The position numbers and the translations under genes were made by a program. Shown here piece by piece: positions 45,049-54,777 of a stretch of 64,000 nt of DNA (within the stretch, counting starts at the first letter, position 1; every line of letters begins with the position of its first letter). The notes beneath the pieces were generated by a model. It saw nothing but the letters and a program-made list of their open reading frames with translations. It did no database searches and had not been told where the DNA came from. This DNA is from Synechococcus sp. C9 (GTDB lineage: Bacteria; Cyanobacteriota; Cyanobacteriia; Gloeomargaritales; Gloeomargaritaceae): positions 2,678,501 through 2,742,500 of the forward strand of contig NZ_JALAAD010000001.1 of NCBI RefSeq assembly GCF_022984075.1. Reading direction: 5' to 3'.

Positions 45049-47487
45049 CTAGTAAGGCCAGCGCCAATTTACAACCTCGGGAATATCCACCCCGTATTTG
45101 TAGGCATAGTTGCGGCAATCAATCTGCATATTCAGGAATTTCTCCTTCGCATGGGCACCCGCCACCTTGAGTTTGGGCACCCGATTGATCACATCCATCG
45201 CCAGGGTAAACCGGTCAATATTATTGGCAATCGCCAACTCCATCGGCGTGTTGATATTCCCCTCTTCTTTGTAGCCCCGCACGTGCATATTGTTGTGGTT
45301 ATGCCGCCGATAGGCTAAGCGGTGAATCAACCAGGGATAGCCGTGGAAATTGAAAATGATCGGCTTATCCAGGGTGAATAAACTGTCAAAATCATGGTCG
45401 CTCATGCCGTGGGGATGCTCCGTATCCGGTTGTAGCCGGAACAAGTCCACCACATTGATAAACCGGATTTTCAAATCGGGAAACTCCCGGCGCAGCAGAT
45501 CGGTCGCAGCCAAGGCTTCCTGGGTGGGAATATCCCCGCACCCCACCATCACCACATCCGGTTCACTGCCCTGGTCATTGCTGGCCCAATCCCAAATGCC
45601 CAGCCCCTTGGTACAGTGCCGAATGGCATCGTCCATATTCATATATTGCAGGTGCATTTGCTTATCGGACACGATCACATTCACGTAATCCTTGCTCCGC
45701 AGGCAGTGATCCGCACAGGAAAGCAGGGAATTCACATCCGGGGGCAAATAAATCCGGGTGACCCGGGAACTCTTATTCACCACCACGTCTAGGAAGCCGG
45801 GGTCCTGGTGGGTAAACCCATTGTGATCCTGCCGCCAAACCGTAGAAGTGATCAACAAATTCAACGAAGAAATGGACTGCCGCCAAGCAATGTCATGGCA
45901 AATATCCAACCATTTGGCGTGTTGGTTGAACATGGAATCAATCACATGGACAAACGCCTCGTAGGTGGAGAAAAACCCATGCCGCCCGGTCAACAAATAC
46001 CCTTCCAACCACCCCTCTAAGGTATGTTCGCTCAGGTATTCCATCACCCGCCCGTCGGTGGACAACTCGCCCCCATCCGCATCCTCCGGGAAATATTCGG
46101 CAATCCAGAACTTTTTACTCACCTCATAAATCGCATCCAGCTTATTCGAGGTATTTTCATCAGGGCCAAACACCCGGAAATTGGTCATATTGCGAGCCAT
46201 CACATCCCGCAGAAACACCCCCAGGGGCTTGGTGTTCATCGCCTCGATGGTGCCCGGTTTGTCAAAGTGGATGGCATATTTCGGGTCACGGAAATCCGGC
46301 ATCCGCAAATCCCGCCGCAACAGCCCGCCGTTGGCATAGGGGGTCGAACCCAGGCGTTTGGTGCCCGTGGGAGCCGCCGCCATCACCTCCGGTTTGGGTG
46401 CCCCGTGGTCATCAAACAGTTCCTCCGGTTTGTAGCTCCGCATCCATGCTTCTAAGATGCGTAAATGCTCCGGGTTATTTTTCATCCCCCCCATCGGCAC
46501 CTGGTGCGCCCGCCAAAACCCCTCGATTTTTTTGCCATCCACATAGGCAGGACAGGTCCAGCCCTTGGGGGTACGCAGGACAATCATCGGCCAGCGGGGG
46601 CGGGTCACATTGCCGGTCGAACGGGCTTCGGTTTGAATCCGGTGAATCTCCGTAATACAGTGATCCATCGTGGCCGCCATCGCCTGGTGCATACTTTCCG
46701 GGTCGGAGCCTTCCACAAAGTAGGGCGTATAACCATAGCCCCGGAACAGGGCTTCCAGTTCCTCATGGCTGACCCGCGCCAAGACCGTCGGGTTGTTAAT
46801 TTTGTACCCATTCAGGTGCAGGATGGGCAGTACCGCCCCGTCCCGGATCGGATTGATAAATTTATTGCTGTGCCAGGAGGTTGCCAGAGGCCCCGTTTCC
46901 GCCTCCCCATCCCCAGCCAGCGCCACCACAATCAGGTTCGGGTTGTCAAAAGCCGCCCCGTAGGCATGGGAAATGGAATAGCCCAACTCCCCCCCCTCAT
47001 GGATGGAACCGGGGGTTTCCGGCGTACAGTGACTGCCAATACCGCCCGGGAAGGAAAACTGTTTGAAAAACCGCTTCATCCCCGCCTCATCCAAACTGCA
47101 ATTAGGGTAGAACTCGCTGTAGCTCCCCTCCAGGTAACAGGGGGCAAGAAATCCCGGTGCCCCATGCCCCGGCCCGACCATGTAGAGCATATCCTGGTCA
47201 AATTTTTTGATGATCCGGTTCAGGTGCGTATAGACAAACGCAATCCCCGGACTCGCCCCCCAGTGACCCAACAGGCGATTTTTAATATGGTCACTATGCA
47301 GGGGTTGCCGCAGGAGGGGATTGTCCTGTAAATAAATCATCCCCACCGCCAAATAGTTCGATGCCCGCCAATAGGCATCCATCTGGTGCAGTTCCTCGGG
47401 GGACAAAGGCGTACCCGTGATCGTGGCGCGGGCAGGCCCAAAGGCACTGAGATTCCCCACTTCTGGCTTCGTCGGTGTCGCTACCAT
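45049..47487 (-). CDS. xfp: Xylulose-5-P/fructose-6-P phosphoketolase
   Basis: 812 residues. ThDP-dependent signatures: the GHWGASPG block, [18 protein letters not shown], the [11 protein letters not shown] ThDP-Mg motif and the C-terminal [19 protein letters not shown]. It splits Xu5P or F6P into acetyl-P and GAP or E4P, bypassing CO2 loss at pyruvate. It heads the operon with ldhA and pgm. An inverted-repeat-rich 160-base gap separates it from the methyltransferase. Confidence 0.97.
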   Translation of the reverse strand: MVATPTKPEVGNLSAFGPARATITGTPLSPEELHQMDAYWRASNYLAVGMIYLQDNPLLRQPLHSDHIKNRLLGHWGASPGIAFVYTHLNRIIKKFDQDMLYMVGPGHGAPGFLAPCYLEGSYSEFYPNCSLDEAGMKRFFKQFSFPGGIGSHCTPETPGSIHEGGELGYSISHAYGAAFDNPNLIVVALAGDGEAETGPLATSWHSNKFINPIRDGAVLPILHLNGYKINNPTVLARVSHEELEALFRGYGYTPYFVEGSDPESMHQAMAATMDHCITEIHRIQTEARSTGNVTRPRWPMIVLRTPKGWTCPAYVDGKKIEGFWRAHQVPMGGMKNNPEHLRILEAWMRSYKPEELFDDHGAPKPEVMAAAPTGTKRLGSTPYANGGLLRRDLRMPDFRDPKYAIHFDKPGTIEAMNTKPLGVFLRDVMARNMTNFRVFGPDENTSNKLDAIYEVSKKFWIAEYFPEDADGGELSTDGRVMEYLSEHTLEGWLEGYLLTGRHGFFSTYEAFVHVIDSMFNQHAKWLDICHDIAWRQSISSLNLLITSTVWRQDHNGFTHQDPGFLDVVVNKSSRVTRIYLPPDVNSLLSCADHCLRSKDYVNVIVSDKQMHLQYMNMDDAIRHCTKGLGIWDWASNDQGSEPDVVMVGCGDIPTQEALAATDLLRREFPDLKIRFINVVDLFRLQPDTEHPHGMSDHDFDSLFTLDKPIIFNFHGYPWLIHRLAYRRHNHNNMHVRGYKEEGNINTPMELAIANNIDRFTLAMDVINRVPKLKVAGAHAKEKFLNMQIDCRNYAYKYGVDIPEVVNWRWPY

Positions 47488-47646
47488 ACCGAATTCCTCA
47501 AAAATGTTTCCCGGTAACAGTTTTCCTGGCGAGCTTGTCCCAATGACCAGCTACCCTTGCTAACACTCTAGCCCCGCTTGCCGGGAATCGGGATGTAATT
47601 TATACGGGTTTAAGGTTTCTGGCACCCAGGGTATTACGCCTATCCC

Positions 47647-48405
47647 CTAAACCGCCATTTTTACCGCTTTGCCAATATAAATCACGTCCGTATCGTCATT
47701 AATTTGTACTTTTAACGCCCTGCGGGTTGCATCACTTTGTAGCCCAGATAACAAAAGGGAAACCAAAGTTTTTAGATTGCCGCCATCCGTGAGGTCGAAG
47801 CCCCGGCAGGTGATGTCCCCGAAACCATTCTGGGTTAAAAAAGCAGTGAGTTCAGCGGGGGTAATGAATTTTTCCCAATCGTGAATCCCCTGGGGAATTT
47901 GCTGTAAAATGTCTTCCATCAGCCAAATCATCAGGATTTTGGATTTCCAGGTGCGGTTAATCGTATCAAATAAAAACAGCCCCCCCGGTTGCAATACTCG
48001 CCCGCATTCCCGCACCACCTGCCCCACCTCTTGCACGTGTTCCAGCACATCCACGCAGACCACCGCCTGAAACTGCTGGTCCCCAAAGGGGAGGGCTTCG
48101 CCGGTGCCTTCCCGGTACTCAATGGTCAGCCCCTGGGTTTGGGCGTGTTCCCGGGCGGTGGCGAGGGAGCGGGGGGAGGGGTCCACGCCAGAGACAATGG
48201 CTCCCCGTTGGGCAAGAAATTCGCAGGTCAAGCCGCCCCCACAGCCCACATCTAAGACCTTCAGCCCCCGCCAGTCGGGCACGTACTGGTCAAAAAATTG
48301 GAACCGACCGGGGTTAAGGTGTTGCAACAGGTTAAGGGTACCCCCCGGTTGCCACCATTGGTCGGCGTGCCGGTCGTAGTAGTCCAGGTCGTTGCGGATC
48401 ACCAT
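47647..48405 (-). CDS. UbiG-like O-methyltransferase
   Basis: 252 residues. SAM motif I VLDVGCGGGLTCEFLAQRGA, VSGVDPSPRSLATAREHA and VVCVDVLEHV, as in UbiG (quinol O-methyltransferase). Family members methylate polyprenyl phenols or catechols. As cyanobacteria do not make ubiquinone, the substrate is unknown. Its 5' end is next to the TnpB element. Confidence 0.85.
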   Translation of the reverse strand: MVIRNDLDYYDRHADQWWQPGGTLNLLQHLNPGRFQFFDQYVPDWRGLKVLDVGCGGGLTCEFLAQRGAIVSGVDPSPRSLATAREHAQTQGLTIEYREGTGEALPFGDQQFQAVVCVDVLEHVQEVGQVVRECGRVLQPGGLFLFDTINRTWKSKILMIWLMEDILQQIPQGIHDWEKFITPAELTAFLTQNGFGDITCRGFDLTDGGNLKTLVSLLLSGLQSDATRRALKVQINDDTDVIYIGKAVKMAV

Positions 48406-48519
48406 TGGGAATGATTGGCGGGATAATAATGCAGGTCGTTTTTATTATCAAAAAACTTGGGTCTAAAACCCCGTTCTTTCTTTAGGACGGCTTTATGTTC
48501 TGTATGCTAACATAAAAGA

Positions 48520-49737
48520 ATGCTAGTCCTAGAATTCAAGCTAAAAGGAAAAAAAAGCCAGTTCGCATTAGTGGACGAGGCGCTCCGAACCGTGCAGTTC
48601 GTGCGGAATAAAGCCTTGCGGTTTTGGATGGACGGACACGGCAAATCGCAATACGACCTAAACAAGTACTGTGCAGTCTTGGCAAAAGAGTTTGAGTGGG
48701 CAAAAAAGCTCAATTCTCAAGCACGACAAGCGGCGGCAGAACGGGCATGGTCAGCCATTGCGAGGTTCTTTAACAACTGCAGGAAAGCTATTTCTGGCAA
48801 AAAAGGATACCCCAAGTTCCAGAAAGACAATCGCTCGGTGGAGTACAAAACTTCCGGGTGGAAACTTTCAAAAGACAGGACTGTCCTTACCTTCACCGAT
48901 GGATTTGGCATAGGTAGTTTCAAGCTCTTGGGTAGCCGGGACTTGAACTTCTATCCGATTGACCAAATCAAGCGGGTGAGAGTTATAAGACGGGCGGATG
49001 GGTATTACTGCCAGTTTGGCATTCTAGTTGAGCGTAAAGTGGCGACTGAACCGACAGGAAAGGCTTTGGGGATTGACCTGGGGCTTAAGTATTTCTTGGC
49101 TGGTTCAGATGGTCAAACGCTCCAAAATCCTCAATATTTGCGGAAGTCTGAGCAACACATCAAACGGTGGCAACGGCAAGTGTCCCGCAAGCAGAAGGGT
49201 TCAAAGAACCGTATCAAGGCGAGAAAAAGACTAGCCAAAAAACATTTGCAAGTAGCAAGGCAACGCAGAGATTTTGCAGTAAAGACTGCCAGAGCGTTAA
49301 TCTTGTCTAACGACCTGATCGCCTATGAAAACTTGCAGGTGCAGAACATGGTCAAAAATCATGTGTTAGCTAAATCAATCTCTGATGCAAGCTGGGGGAT
49401 ATTTGTGCAATGGCTTGGCTATTTCGGTCAGGTATTTGGCAAGGTTGTTGTGCCAGTACCACCGCAATATACTAGCCAAGATTGTGCAAACTGTGGGCAG
49501 AGAGTGCCTAAGACCCTGAGTACCCGTACCCATACTTGTCCTAAGTGCAATTACTGCGAGTGTCGCGATGTTAATGCCGCCCGAGTAATCTTGCAAAAGG
49601 GATTGAAATTAGCCTCTGAAAAGTACCCACGGGCAGTGGGAAACTTAACGCTTGGGGAGAGCTTGACCGCTACTTTGAGCAATGAGAATTGCTTGAAGCA
49701 AGTCATCTCGCTGAACCAAGAATCCCCGCACCTTTAG
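48520..49737 (+). CDS. tnpB: TnpB RNA-guided nuclease
   Basis: 405 residues. The RuvC-like site is complete: Asp in GIDLGLK (near 185), Glu in AYENLQ (near 268) and Asp in RDVNAAR (near 348). Between the last two lies a zinc ribbon, CANCG then CPKC. TnpB cleaves DNA matching a guide RNA made from the element's right end, which preserves the element in the population. The reading frame is intact. Its stop lies in the right-end hairpin. Confidence 0.92.
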   Translation: MLVLEFKLKGKKSQFALVDEALRTVQFVRNKALRFWMDGHGKSQYDLNKYCAVLAKEFEWAKKLNSQARQAAAERAWSAIARFFNNCRKAISGKKGYPKFQKDNRSVEYKTSGWKLSKDRTVLTFTDGFGIGSFKLLGSRDLNFYPIDQIKRVRVIRRADGYYCQFGILVERKVATEPTGKALGIDLGLKYFLAGSDGQTLQNPQYLRKSEQHIKRWQRQVSRKQKGSKNRIKARKRLAKKHLQVARQRRDFAVKTARALILSNDLIAYENLQVQNMVKNHVLAKSISDASWGIFVQWLGYFGQVFGKVVVPVPPQYTSQDCANCGQRVPKTLSTRTHTCPKCNYCECRDVNAARVILQKGLKLASEKYPRAVGNLTLGESLTATLSNENCLKQVISLNQESPHL

Positions 49738-49755
49738 GTCGGGGAGTGTCAAGTC
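49580..49755 (+). ncRNA. Probable omega RNA (reRNA) at tnpB 3' end
   Basis: In IS200/605 elements the guide scaffold spans the end of tnpB and the right-end hairpin, with the guide read from flanking DNA. Here the hairpin at 49724-49744 and GGGGAGTGTC after it fit that position. Boundaries are inferred, not seen. The guide would derive from the bases just before the glycosyltransferase start. Confidence 0.5.
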
Positions 49756-49758
49756 AGT

Positions 49759-50931
49759 ATGTGGGTCTGGGTGATGGGTGTGGCGTTGCTGGGGTGGCTG
49801 GGGCTGTGGTTGGGACGGGGTGGGTTTTGGCGGGCGGACCAGGTGTTGCCCCCTCCGTCGGAACCGTTGACCGATTGCCCAGGGGTGGCGGTGCTGATCC
49901 CCGCACGCAATGAAGCCAACGCTTTACCCCAAACCTTGCCTTCTTTATTACAACAGCAGTATGGGGGGGCTTGGGAAATCTGGTTGATTGATGACCAAAG
50001 CGAGGATGGGACGGGGGCAGTGGCGGCGCAAATTGCCCAGGCGTTGGGGGGTACGGAACGATTACATATTCTCACGGGCAGGGCGTTACCGGCGGGCTGG
50101 TCGGGAAAACTCTGGGCATTGGAACAGGGCTGGCAAGCAGTACAAGCGCAGGCGCAAACACCGGATAAATTTAAGTATCTTTTACTAACGGATGCGGATA
50201 TTTGCCATGCCCCGGACAGTCTGGCGCAGTTGGTCACCCAGGCGGAACGTCAAGGGTTGGGGCTGGTGTCCTGGATGGTGCGGTTGCGCTGTGAATCCGT
50301 TTGGGACTGCCTGCTGATTCCGGCGTTTGTGTTTTTTTTCCAGAAACTTTATCCCTTTCCCTGGGTGAATGACCCAACAAAACGGACGGCGGCGGCGGCG
50401 GGGGGCTGTATTTTGTTAGCCCAAACAGTGCTGGAACAACTGGGGGGCTTTGGCAGTTTGCAGGGGGCGTTGATTGACGATTGCACCCTGGCGCAACGGG
50501 TGAAGGGGTTGGGGGTGCCCATTTGGCTGGGGTTGACCAGTAGTACCTTCAGCGTGCGTCCCTACGGCACTTTGGCGAGTACCTGGGGCATGGTCAGCCG
50601 CACGGCGTTCACCCAATTGCACTATTCCCCCTGGCTGTTGCTGGGGACGGTGCTGGGGATGGGGTTGATGTACCTATTCCCCCCACTGGGATTGGGCTGG
50701 GGGCTGGTCCGGGGCATTCCCTGGCTGGTGGCGGTGACTGGCTTGACCTGGGGCTTGATGGGAGCTTTGTATCGTCCCACCTTACGTTGGTACAATTTAC
50801 CGACAGTGTGGGGATTAACCCTACCCCTAGCCGCTGGACTTTATACGCTCATGACCCTGGATTCCGCCTGGCAACATTGGCGAGGACGGGGGTCAGCCTG
50901 GAAAGGGCGGGTCTATCCCAAGGGGAGTTGA
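49759..50931 (+). CDS. hpnB: HpnB-like glycosyltransferase (family 2, hopanoid-associated)
   Basis: 390 residues. An N-terminal helix, then a GT-A domain (VAVLIPARNEANAL; IWLIDDQSEDGTG; LLLTDADICH) with the distinctive GWSGKLWALEQGW and GGCILLAQTVL blocks of the HpnB family, and two or three C-terminal helices. HpnB homologues are linked to hopanoid clusters, but none is adjacent. It starts 21 bases past the tnpB stop, so the TnpB element sits where its promoter would be. Confidence 0.82.
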   Translation: MWVWVMGVALLGWLGLWLGRGGFWRADQVLPPPSEPLTDCPGVAVLIPARNEANALPQTLPSLLQQQYGGAWEIWLIDDQSEDGTGAVAAQIAQALGGTERLHILTGRALPAGWSGKLWALEQGWQAVQAQAQTPDKFKYLLLTDADICHAPDSLAQLVTQAERQGLGLVSWMVRLRCESVWDCLLIPAFVFFFQKLYPFPWVNDPTKRTAAAAGGCILLAQTVLEQLGGFGSLQGALIDDCTLAQRVKGLGVPIWLGLTSSTFSVRPYGTLASTWGMVSRTAFTQLHYSPWLLLGTVLGMGLMYLFPPLGLGWGLVRGIPWLVAVTGLTWGLMGALYRPTLRWYNLPTVWGLTLPLAAGLYTLMTLDSAWQHWRGRGSAWKGRVYPKGS

Positions 50932-51230
50932 GGCTCTTTGGGACGGGGGGGCAGACCATTCGCCGGGGCGGGGGCGGTTTCCGGCGGGTTTTCGATGGTC
51001 AACGCCTGGGGGCGGGCTTGACAAATTTCCCAGGTGATCCCCTCCGCCTGTTCCCCCATTAGGTCTTCGAGGTAGCCCGGTTGCGCCATCATCGCCTCCT
51101 GTCGGGTCGCAAAGGGTCCAAAGTAGTATTCACAGGCAGGGCGGGTCGTGCGAATCTTCACCCACCAAGCCAACCCCACCCGCTCCAACACCGAGGTAAA
51201 CAATTCGCGAAACGAATCTTGGAATCTCAT
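50913..51230 (-). CDS. DUF1816 domain protein
   Basis: 105 residues. The DUF1816 block spans about 20-65 (AWWVKIRTTRPACEYYFGPF; EAMMAQPGYLEDLMGEQAEG), known mainly in cyanobacteria and related to phycobilisome CpcD-like linkers. The Pro-rich tail (ENPPETAPAPANGLPPRPKE) is probably disordered. It converges on the glycosyltransferase with a 19-base overlap. Confidence 0.8.
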   Translation of the reverse strand: MRFQDSFRELFTSVLERVGLAWWVKIRTTRPACEYYFGPFATRQEAMMAQPGYLEDLMGEQAEGITWEICQARPQALTIENPPETAPAPANGLPPRPKEPQLPLG

Positions 51231-51386
51231 AGGAAAATACCACCAGTAACGCCACTGCTCGAGCCGCCCAACCCTTTGTCAAAATGGTTTTACCTAGATT
51301 CTACCGAAAGTGATACTAAATTTTTGTAATTATCCTTAAAGTTTTGTAACGATTTTCAGGAGCGAGACTCATATTGATGCGCTATA

Positions 51387-52304
51387 TCAGTCTGATATTT
51401 TGTCCACCAACCGGGCGGGGGGGTGTTGGCGGCGCACTTCGTAGAGGGCAATGGCACAGGCGACGGCGGCGTTGAGGCTAGGGGTTTTGCCCGCGAGGGG
51501 GATGCACAGGGAAACGTCACAGTGGCGGCGCAGGTTGAGGGTCAGACCCGTGCCTTCGGAGCCGACGACCAGGGCGACCGGGCCGGAAAATTGCACCTGT
51601 TCCAGGCGGGTGGTGGCTTCGGGTACCAGGGCATAGCTCCAAAACCCGGCGGTTTTCAGTTCTTCGAGGGTGCGGGTGAGGTTGACGACCCGGACGATGG
51701 GCAGATGGCTCAAGGCTCCGGTTGCCACTTTGGCTACGGTGCTGGTGACCCCCACACACCGCCGTTGGGGAATGATCAGCCCTTGGCCGCCCAGGGCTTC
51801 GGTGGTGCGGATGATGGCACCCAAATTTTGCGGGTCCATAATGCCTTCAGCGACCACCACCAGGGGATGGGGATGGGGGCGGAGCCGTTCCAGAAATTGG
51901 GCTAAATCCCAATAGCGATAGGGGGCGACCTGGGCAACCACCCCTTGGTGCCTGGCGCCTTGGGTCAGTTGATCCAGACGGGTGGCATCCACCTGGTCAA
52001 TGACCGTGCCCTGCCCTTGAGCTTGCGCCAAAAGGGTTTGGAAGCGATGGTCATAGCGCAGGGAGGGAATGATCCAGATGCGATTCAGGGTTTGTTTTTG
52101 TTCCAAAGCGGTCAGTACGGTATGCCGCCCATAGATATAGTCCGGGGGGTCGGGGATGGGGGTCAATTCCTGGTCGGCTGGGAGGGCCGATGGGGCTTGC
52201 GGTGCTGATTTCCGCACGGGACGGGGCAGGCGGGGGGCGGGCTGGGGACGCAGGTTTTTTTTGGACAGGACAGGGCGTTTCCGGGGGCGGGGCGGGGAAG
52301 GCAT
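51387..52304 (-). CDS. rlmB: 23S rRNA 2'-O-methyltransferase RlmB/TrmH family
   Basis: About 305 residues from ATG 52304. A basic Pro-rich N-terminus precedes the substrate-binding domain (YIYGRHTVLTALEQ) and the SpoU knot: motif 1 EGIMDPQNLGAIIRTTEALG, motif 2 VVGSEGTGL and motif 3 IPLAGKTPSLNAAVACAI. It methylates a guanosine ribose (2251 in E. coli) in 23S rRNA. Confidence 0.92.
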   Translation of the reverse strand: MPSPPRPRKRPVLSKKNLRPQPAPRLPRPVRKSAPQAPSALPADQELTPIPDPPDYIYGRHTVLTALEQKQTLNRIWIIPSLRYDHRFQTLLAQAQGQGTVIDQVDATRLDQLTQGARHQGVVAQVAPYRYWDLAQFLERLRPHPHPLVVVAEGIMDPQNLGAIIRTTEALGGQGLIIPQRRCVGVTSTVAKVATGALSHLPIVRVVNLTRTLEELKTAGFWSYALVPEATTRLEQVQFSGPVALVVGSEGTGLTLNLRRHCDVSLCIPLAGKTPSLNAAVACAIALYEVRRQHPPARLVDKISD

Positions 52305-52380
52305 GACAACGGGCAAGCAACGACAGAATTTATAGTTTAACGGTTGGGCTGGGGGGGGCGGGCAAGAACTTTATACTGTC

Positions 52381-53631
52381 TTATGCAGAGGGGGCTGGGG
52401 TGGTTCCCTGGAGTGTTGCCGCCAATTCCAGAGCCGCTGTGGGGGTACAAATTCGCCCTTCGGCATGGGCAAGCGCCAGCCAGTGCAGGAGTTGACCGAC
52501 CTGGGGGCCCGGGGGCAGGTGGAGCCGTTCCATCAAATCATGGCCGCTGACCAGGGGCAGGGCGTGGGCAATGGGGTCCTGGGGATTGGTAAATCGTTCC
52601 AGCCAACCTGCCACCACCGGCCAGCCGTAGTCATGGACTAATGCCACCGCTACCAATCCAGGGAGTGCCTGCCCTGCCTGTTGAAACAGGTCAAATTGCG
52701 CCGGGATCGGTGGGTTGGGCGAGGTGATTAATAGCTCGAATACGGGCCAAAGGGCAATCAATTTATCAATGTATTGCATTTCTGCACGGCTATAGCGCAA
52801 CCGGGTCAAAATTTGCTGGGCAGTTTCCCGATGTTCTGGGAGTAAACAACGTAATTTGAGTTGGTGCAAGACGGAACGATCCTGGCGTATTTTTCGTTCT
52901 AATTGGGGTGCCAGTGCTGGATAAGCAGATAATCGTTCATCCCAGCGGGGAAGTAAGTGCAACCAATGGGGTTGAATCTCGGGAAACCAAGGGGTTAAAA
53001 TCCCGTCCGCACTAGCCTGGATTAAATGGTTACTCCCCCGATGGGTATCGAATAATAAATGTAATTCATTTTGAACTCGTTCCGGCGCAACATTGATGAG
53101 TAATGATGCTAAATTTTTAATGGTTTGATGGGTCTCAGATTCAATGGTAAAGTTTAGTTGTGCCGCCAACCGATAGGCGCGCAATAATCGTAGGGGGTCA
53201 TGGCGTAAATTCTGCGGCTGGATCATGCGAATGATTTGATTTTCCAGGTCGTTTTGCCCCTGATGGGGATCATGGAGTTCCTGGGTGTGATAATCCCAAG
53301 CAATAGCATTAATGGTAAAATCCCGCTGACTTAAATCCGTAGTAATATCCTCACCATACATTTGGCATAAATCTAATGTTAACTCTGGAAAAACCAGTCG
53401 AGCAATCTGACGTTCGGCATCTAAAATCACAAAACCAGCGTGATATTTTTGGGCAAGTTTCTGGGCGAAAGGAATCACATCAACGGCTAAAATAATATCC
53501 AAATCCCAGTGTTTTTTATGGCGGTGCAAGAGGCCATCTCGGACTGCCCCTCCCACCAGATAGCCTCCTGGGGGTAGATCAGTGAGGTGAAAAGGCCACG
53601 TTTTGGGTTCAAAGGGATGCAGATCAGACAT
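52381..53631 (-). CDS. cca: tRNA CCA nucleotidyltransferase / poly(A) polymerase family
   Basis: 416 residues. Catalytic motifs: GGAVRDGLLHR, the metal-binding DLDII and the ERQIARLVF/RDFTINAIA segments. RNA-binding domains follow (DPLRLLRAYRLAAQL). It adds or repairs 3' CCA; the tRNA gene here lacks encoded CCA. The start codon overlaps the terminal repeat of a MITE: the TA of CATATAGC is shared. Confidence 0.9.
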   Translation of the reverse strand: MSDLHPFEPKTWPFHLTDLPPGGYLVGGAVRDGLLHRHKKHWDLDIILAVDVIPFAQKLAQKYHAGFVILDAERQIARLVFPELTLDLCQMYGEDITTDLSQRDFTINAIAWDYHTQELHDPHQGQNDLENQIIRMIQPQNLRHDPLRLLRAYRLAAQLNFTIESETHQTIKNLASLLINVAPERVQNELHLLFDTHRGSNHLIQASADGILTPWFPEIQPHWLHLLPRWDERLSAYPALAPQLERKIRQDRSVLHQLKLRCLLPEHRETAQQILTRLRYSRAEMQYIDKLIALWPVFELLITSPNPPIPAQFDLFQQAGQALPGLVAVALVHDYGWPVVAGWLERFTNPQDPIAHALPLVSGHDLMERLHLPPGPQVGQLLHWLALAHAEGRICTPTAALELAATLQGTTPAPSA

Positions 53632-53745
53632 ATAGCAATCCTAAATGAATTGAGAATATCGGTCGCAGGGGGGCACCCCCGTCCTTGGTTCTGGAAAATT
53701 TCTGTATGCCTATGGTACGCACGCTAACGAGGAGGATTGCCCTAT
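53631..53745 (-). repeat. MITE copy at the cca start
   Basis: Begins TATAGCAATCCTAAATGA at 53631 and carries the core GGTCGCAGGGGGGCACCCCC, TGGTTCTGG and TATGCCTATGG. The left terminal repeat abuts the cca ATG. The gap 53632-54134 contains this copy, a second copy and an AT-rich spacer (53746-53866) with no gene. Confidence 0.75.
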
Positions 53746-53866
53746 TTACTTAGACTTAATTTATTTTTTTTAATTTATTTTTATAGGTAGCTCTATTAAT
53801 TTAAGCCAGCCAACCATCTCATCGTTAGCATACCCATTGCTGTTGGGAATTCGATGCAGGGTATTT

Positions 53867-54025
53867 TATAGCAATCCTAAATGAAATGAATTTAGAACAG
53901 GGGTCGCAGGGCACCGCCCCGCATTTGGTTCTAGGGAATCTCACTCCTCACTTCTCGTCGCCGGGCACCGCCCCCGTCCTTGGTTCTGGAACATTTTTAT
54001 TTGCAAATCAAGTAGGATTGCTATA
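53867..54025 (+). repeat. MITE copy, long form with duplicated core
   Basis: From TATAGCAATCCTAAATGA to AGTAGGATTGCTATA. The core appears twice: GGGTCGCAGGGCACCGCCC and a second CGGGCACCGCCCCCGTCC. It is thus an internal duplication or two nested copies. Confidence 0.8.
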
Positions 54026-54134
54026 GGTACTGTAATAAGAATTGTGCCGACGCTTGACCTTGTACTTGAGTACAATCTCGTAGTGTAGTTGTAATCTCAA
54101 CCTCACCCACCGATGCGCCCTGGAGGTATGGACA

Positions 54135-54287
54135 ATGGCTAACGATATGATTGATGTTAACCATCCCGTGATCTGCCAAGTGCTGACCCTTAAACCGATC
54201 CAACGGCGGACGGAACACCTGCGGCGACTCTTGCAAATCCTGGATGCGGGGATCATTGAACGCAAACCTTCGTCAGCCCGTGGTTGA
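54135..54287 (+). CDS. Small basic protein upstream of ybeY
   Basis: 50 residues from ATG 54135, preceded by a strong ribosome site GGAGG at 54122-54126. The product ([14 protein letters not shown]..., then [16 protein letters not shown]) is basic and helical. It overlaps ybeY, whose start is at ATG 54244 or GTG 54280, so translation may be coupled. No family is known to me; the ribosome site and coding pattern are the support. Confidence 0.5.
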   Translation: MANDMIDVNHPVICQVLTLKPIQRRTEHLRRLLQILDAGIIERKPSSARG

Positions 54288-54777
54288 ACTGGAATTAGAC
54301 CTAACCTGGCACCAAGTTGACCCGACCGCCTGGAATTTACCCTGGCAGGGATGGTTGACCAACTGGCTAACGGCGTTGAACCCACCCCCGGCCCCCCGCT
54401 ACGAATTGGGCTTGCGGTTCACCAATGACCAGGAAATCCAAACCCTCAACCGGGATTATCGGGGTCAGGATGCGCCGACGGATGTTTTAGCGTTTAGTGC
54501 CTTGGAAACGGGGGTACCCACCGCCCCGGATGCGCCCCTATTTTTGGGGGATATTGTCATTTCCCTCCCGACGGCCCAACGCCAAGCTACGGCAGGGCAA
54601 GTGACCCAGGAATTGGCCTGGTTGACGGCCCACGGGTTATTGCACCTCCTGGGTTGGGATCATCCCGATGACACCCGGTTAGCCCAGATGTTAACCCAGC
54701 AACGGCGATTATTAGAACAGGTTGGCCTGACTGCCCCACAGCCCGACCGCCAGGAGACCCCCCCCCAAAGCGTGTAA
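54244..54777 (+). CDS. ybeY: rRNA-processing endoribonuclease YbeY
   Basis: 177 residues from ATG 54244; GTG 54280 may be used instead. The YbeY signature [15 protein letters not shown] (H3-XH5-type zinc site) and the substrate motif [13 protein letters not shown] are present. It acts in 16S rRNA maturation and ribosome quality control. It converges on menA with a 66-base overlap of the 3' ends, and in this arrangement read-through could be antisense. Confidence 0.95.
   Translation: MRGSLNANLRQPVVELELDLTWHQVDPTAWNLPWQGWLTNWLTALNPPPAPRYELGLRFTNDQEIQTLNRDYRGQDAPTDVLAFSALETGVPTAPDAPLFLGDIVISLPTAQRQATAGQVTQELAWLTAHGLLHLLGWDHPDDTRLAQMLTQQRRLLEQVGLTAPQPDRQETPPQSV

Larger units (their letters stand above)
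48440..49755 (+). mobile_element. IS1341-like (IS200/IS605 family) element with tnpB only
   Basis: tnpB is flanked by hairpins: CCGTTCTTTCTTTAGGACGG at 48471-48490 on the left and CCCCGCACCTTTAGGTCGGGG at 49724-49744 on the right. No tnpA is present, so movement needs a TnpA elsewhere. Exact ends are approximate because the element makes no target duplication. Confidence 0.8.
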
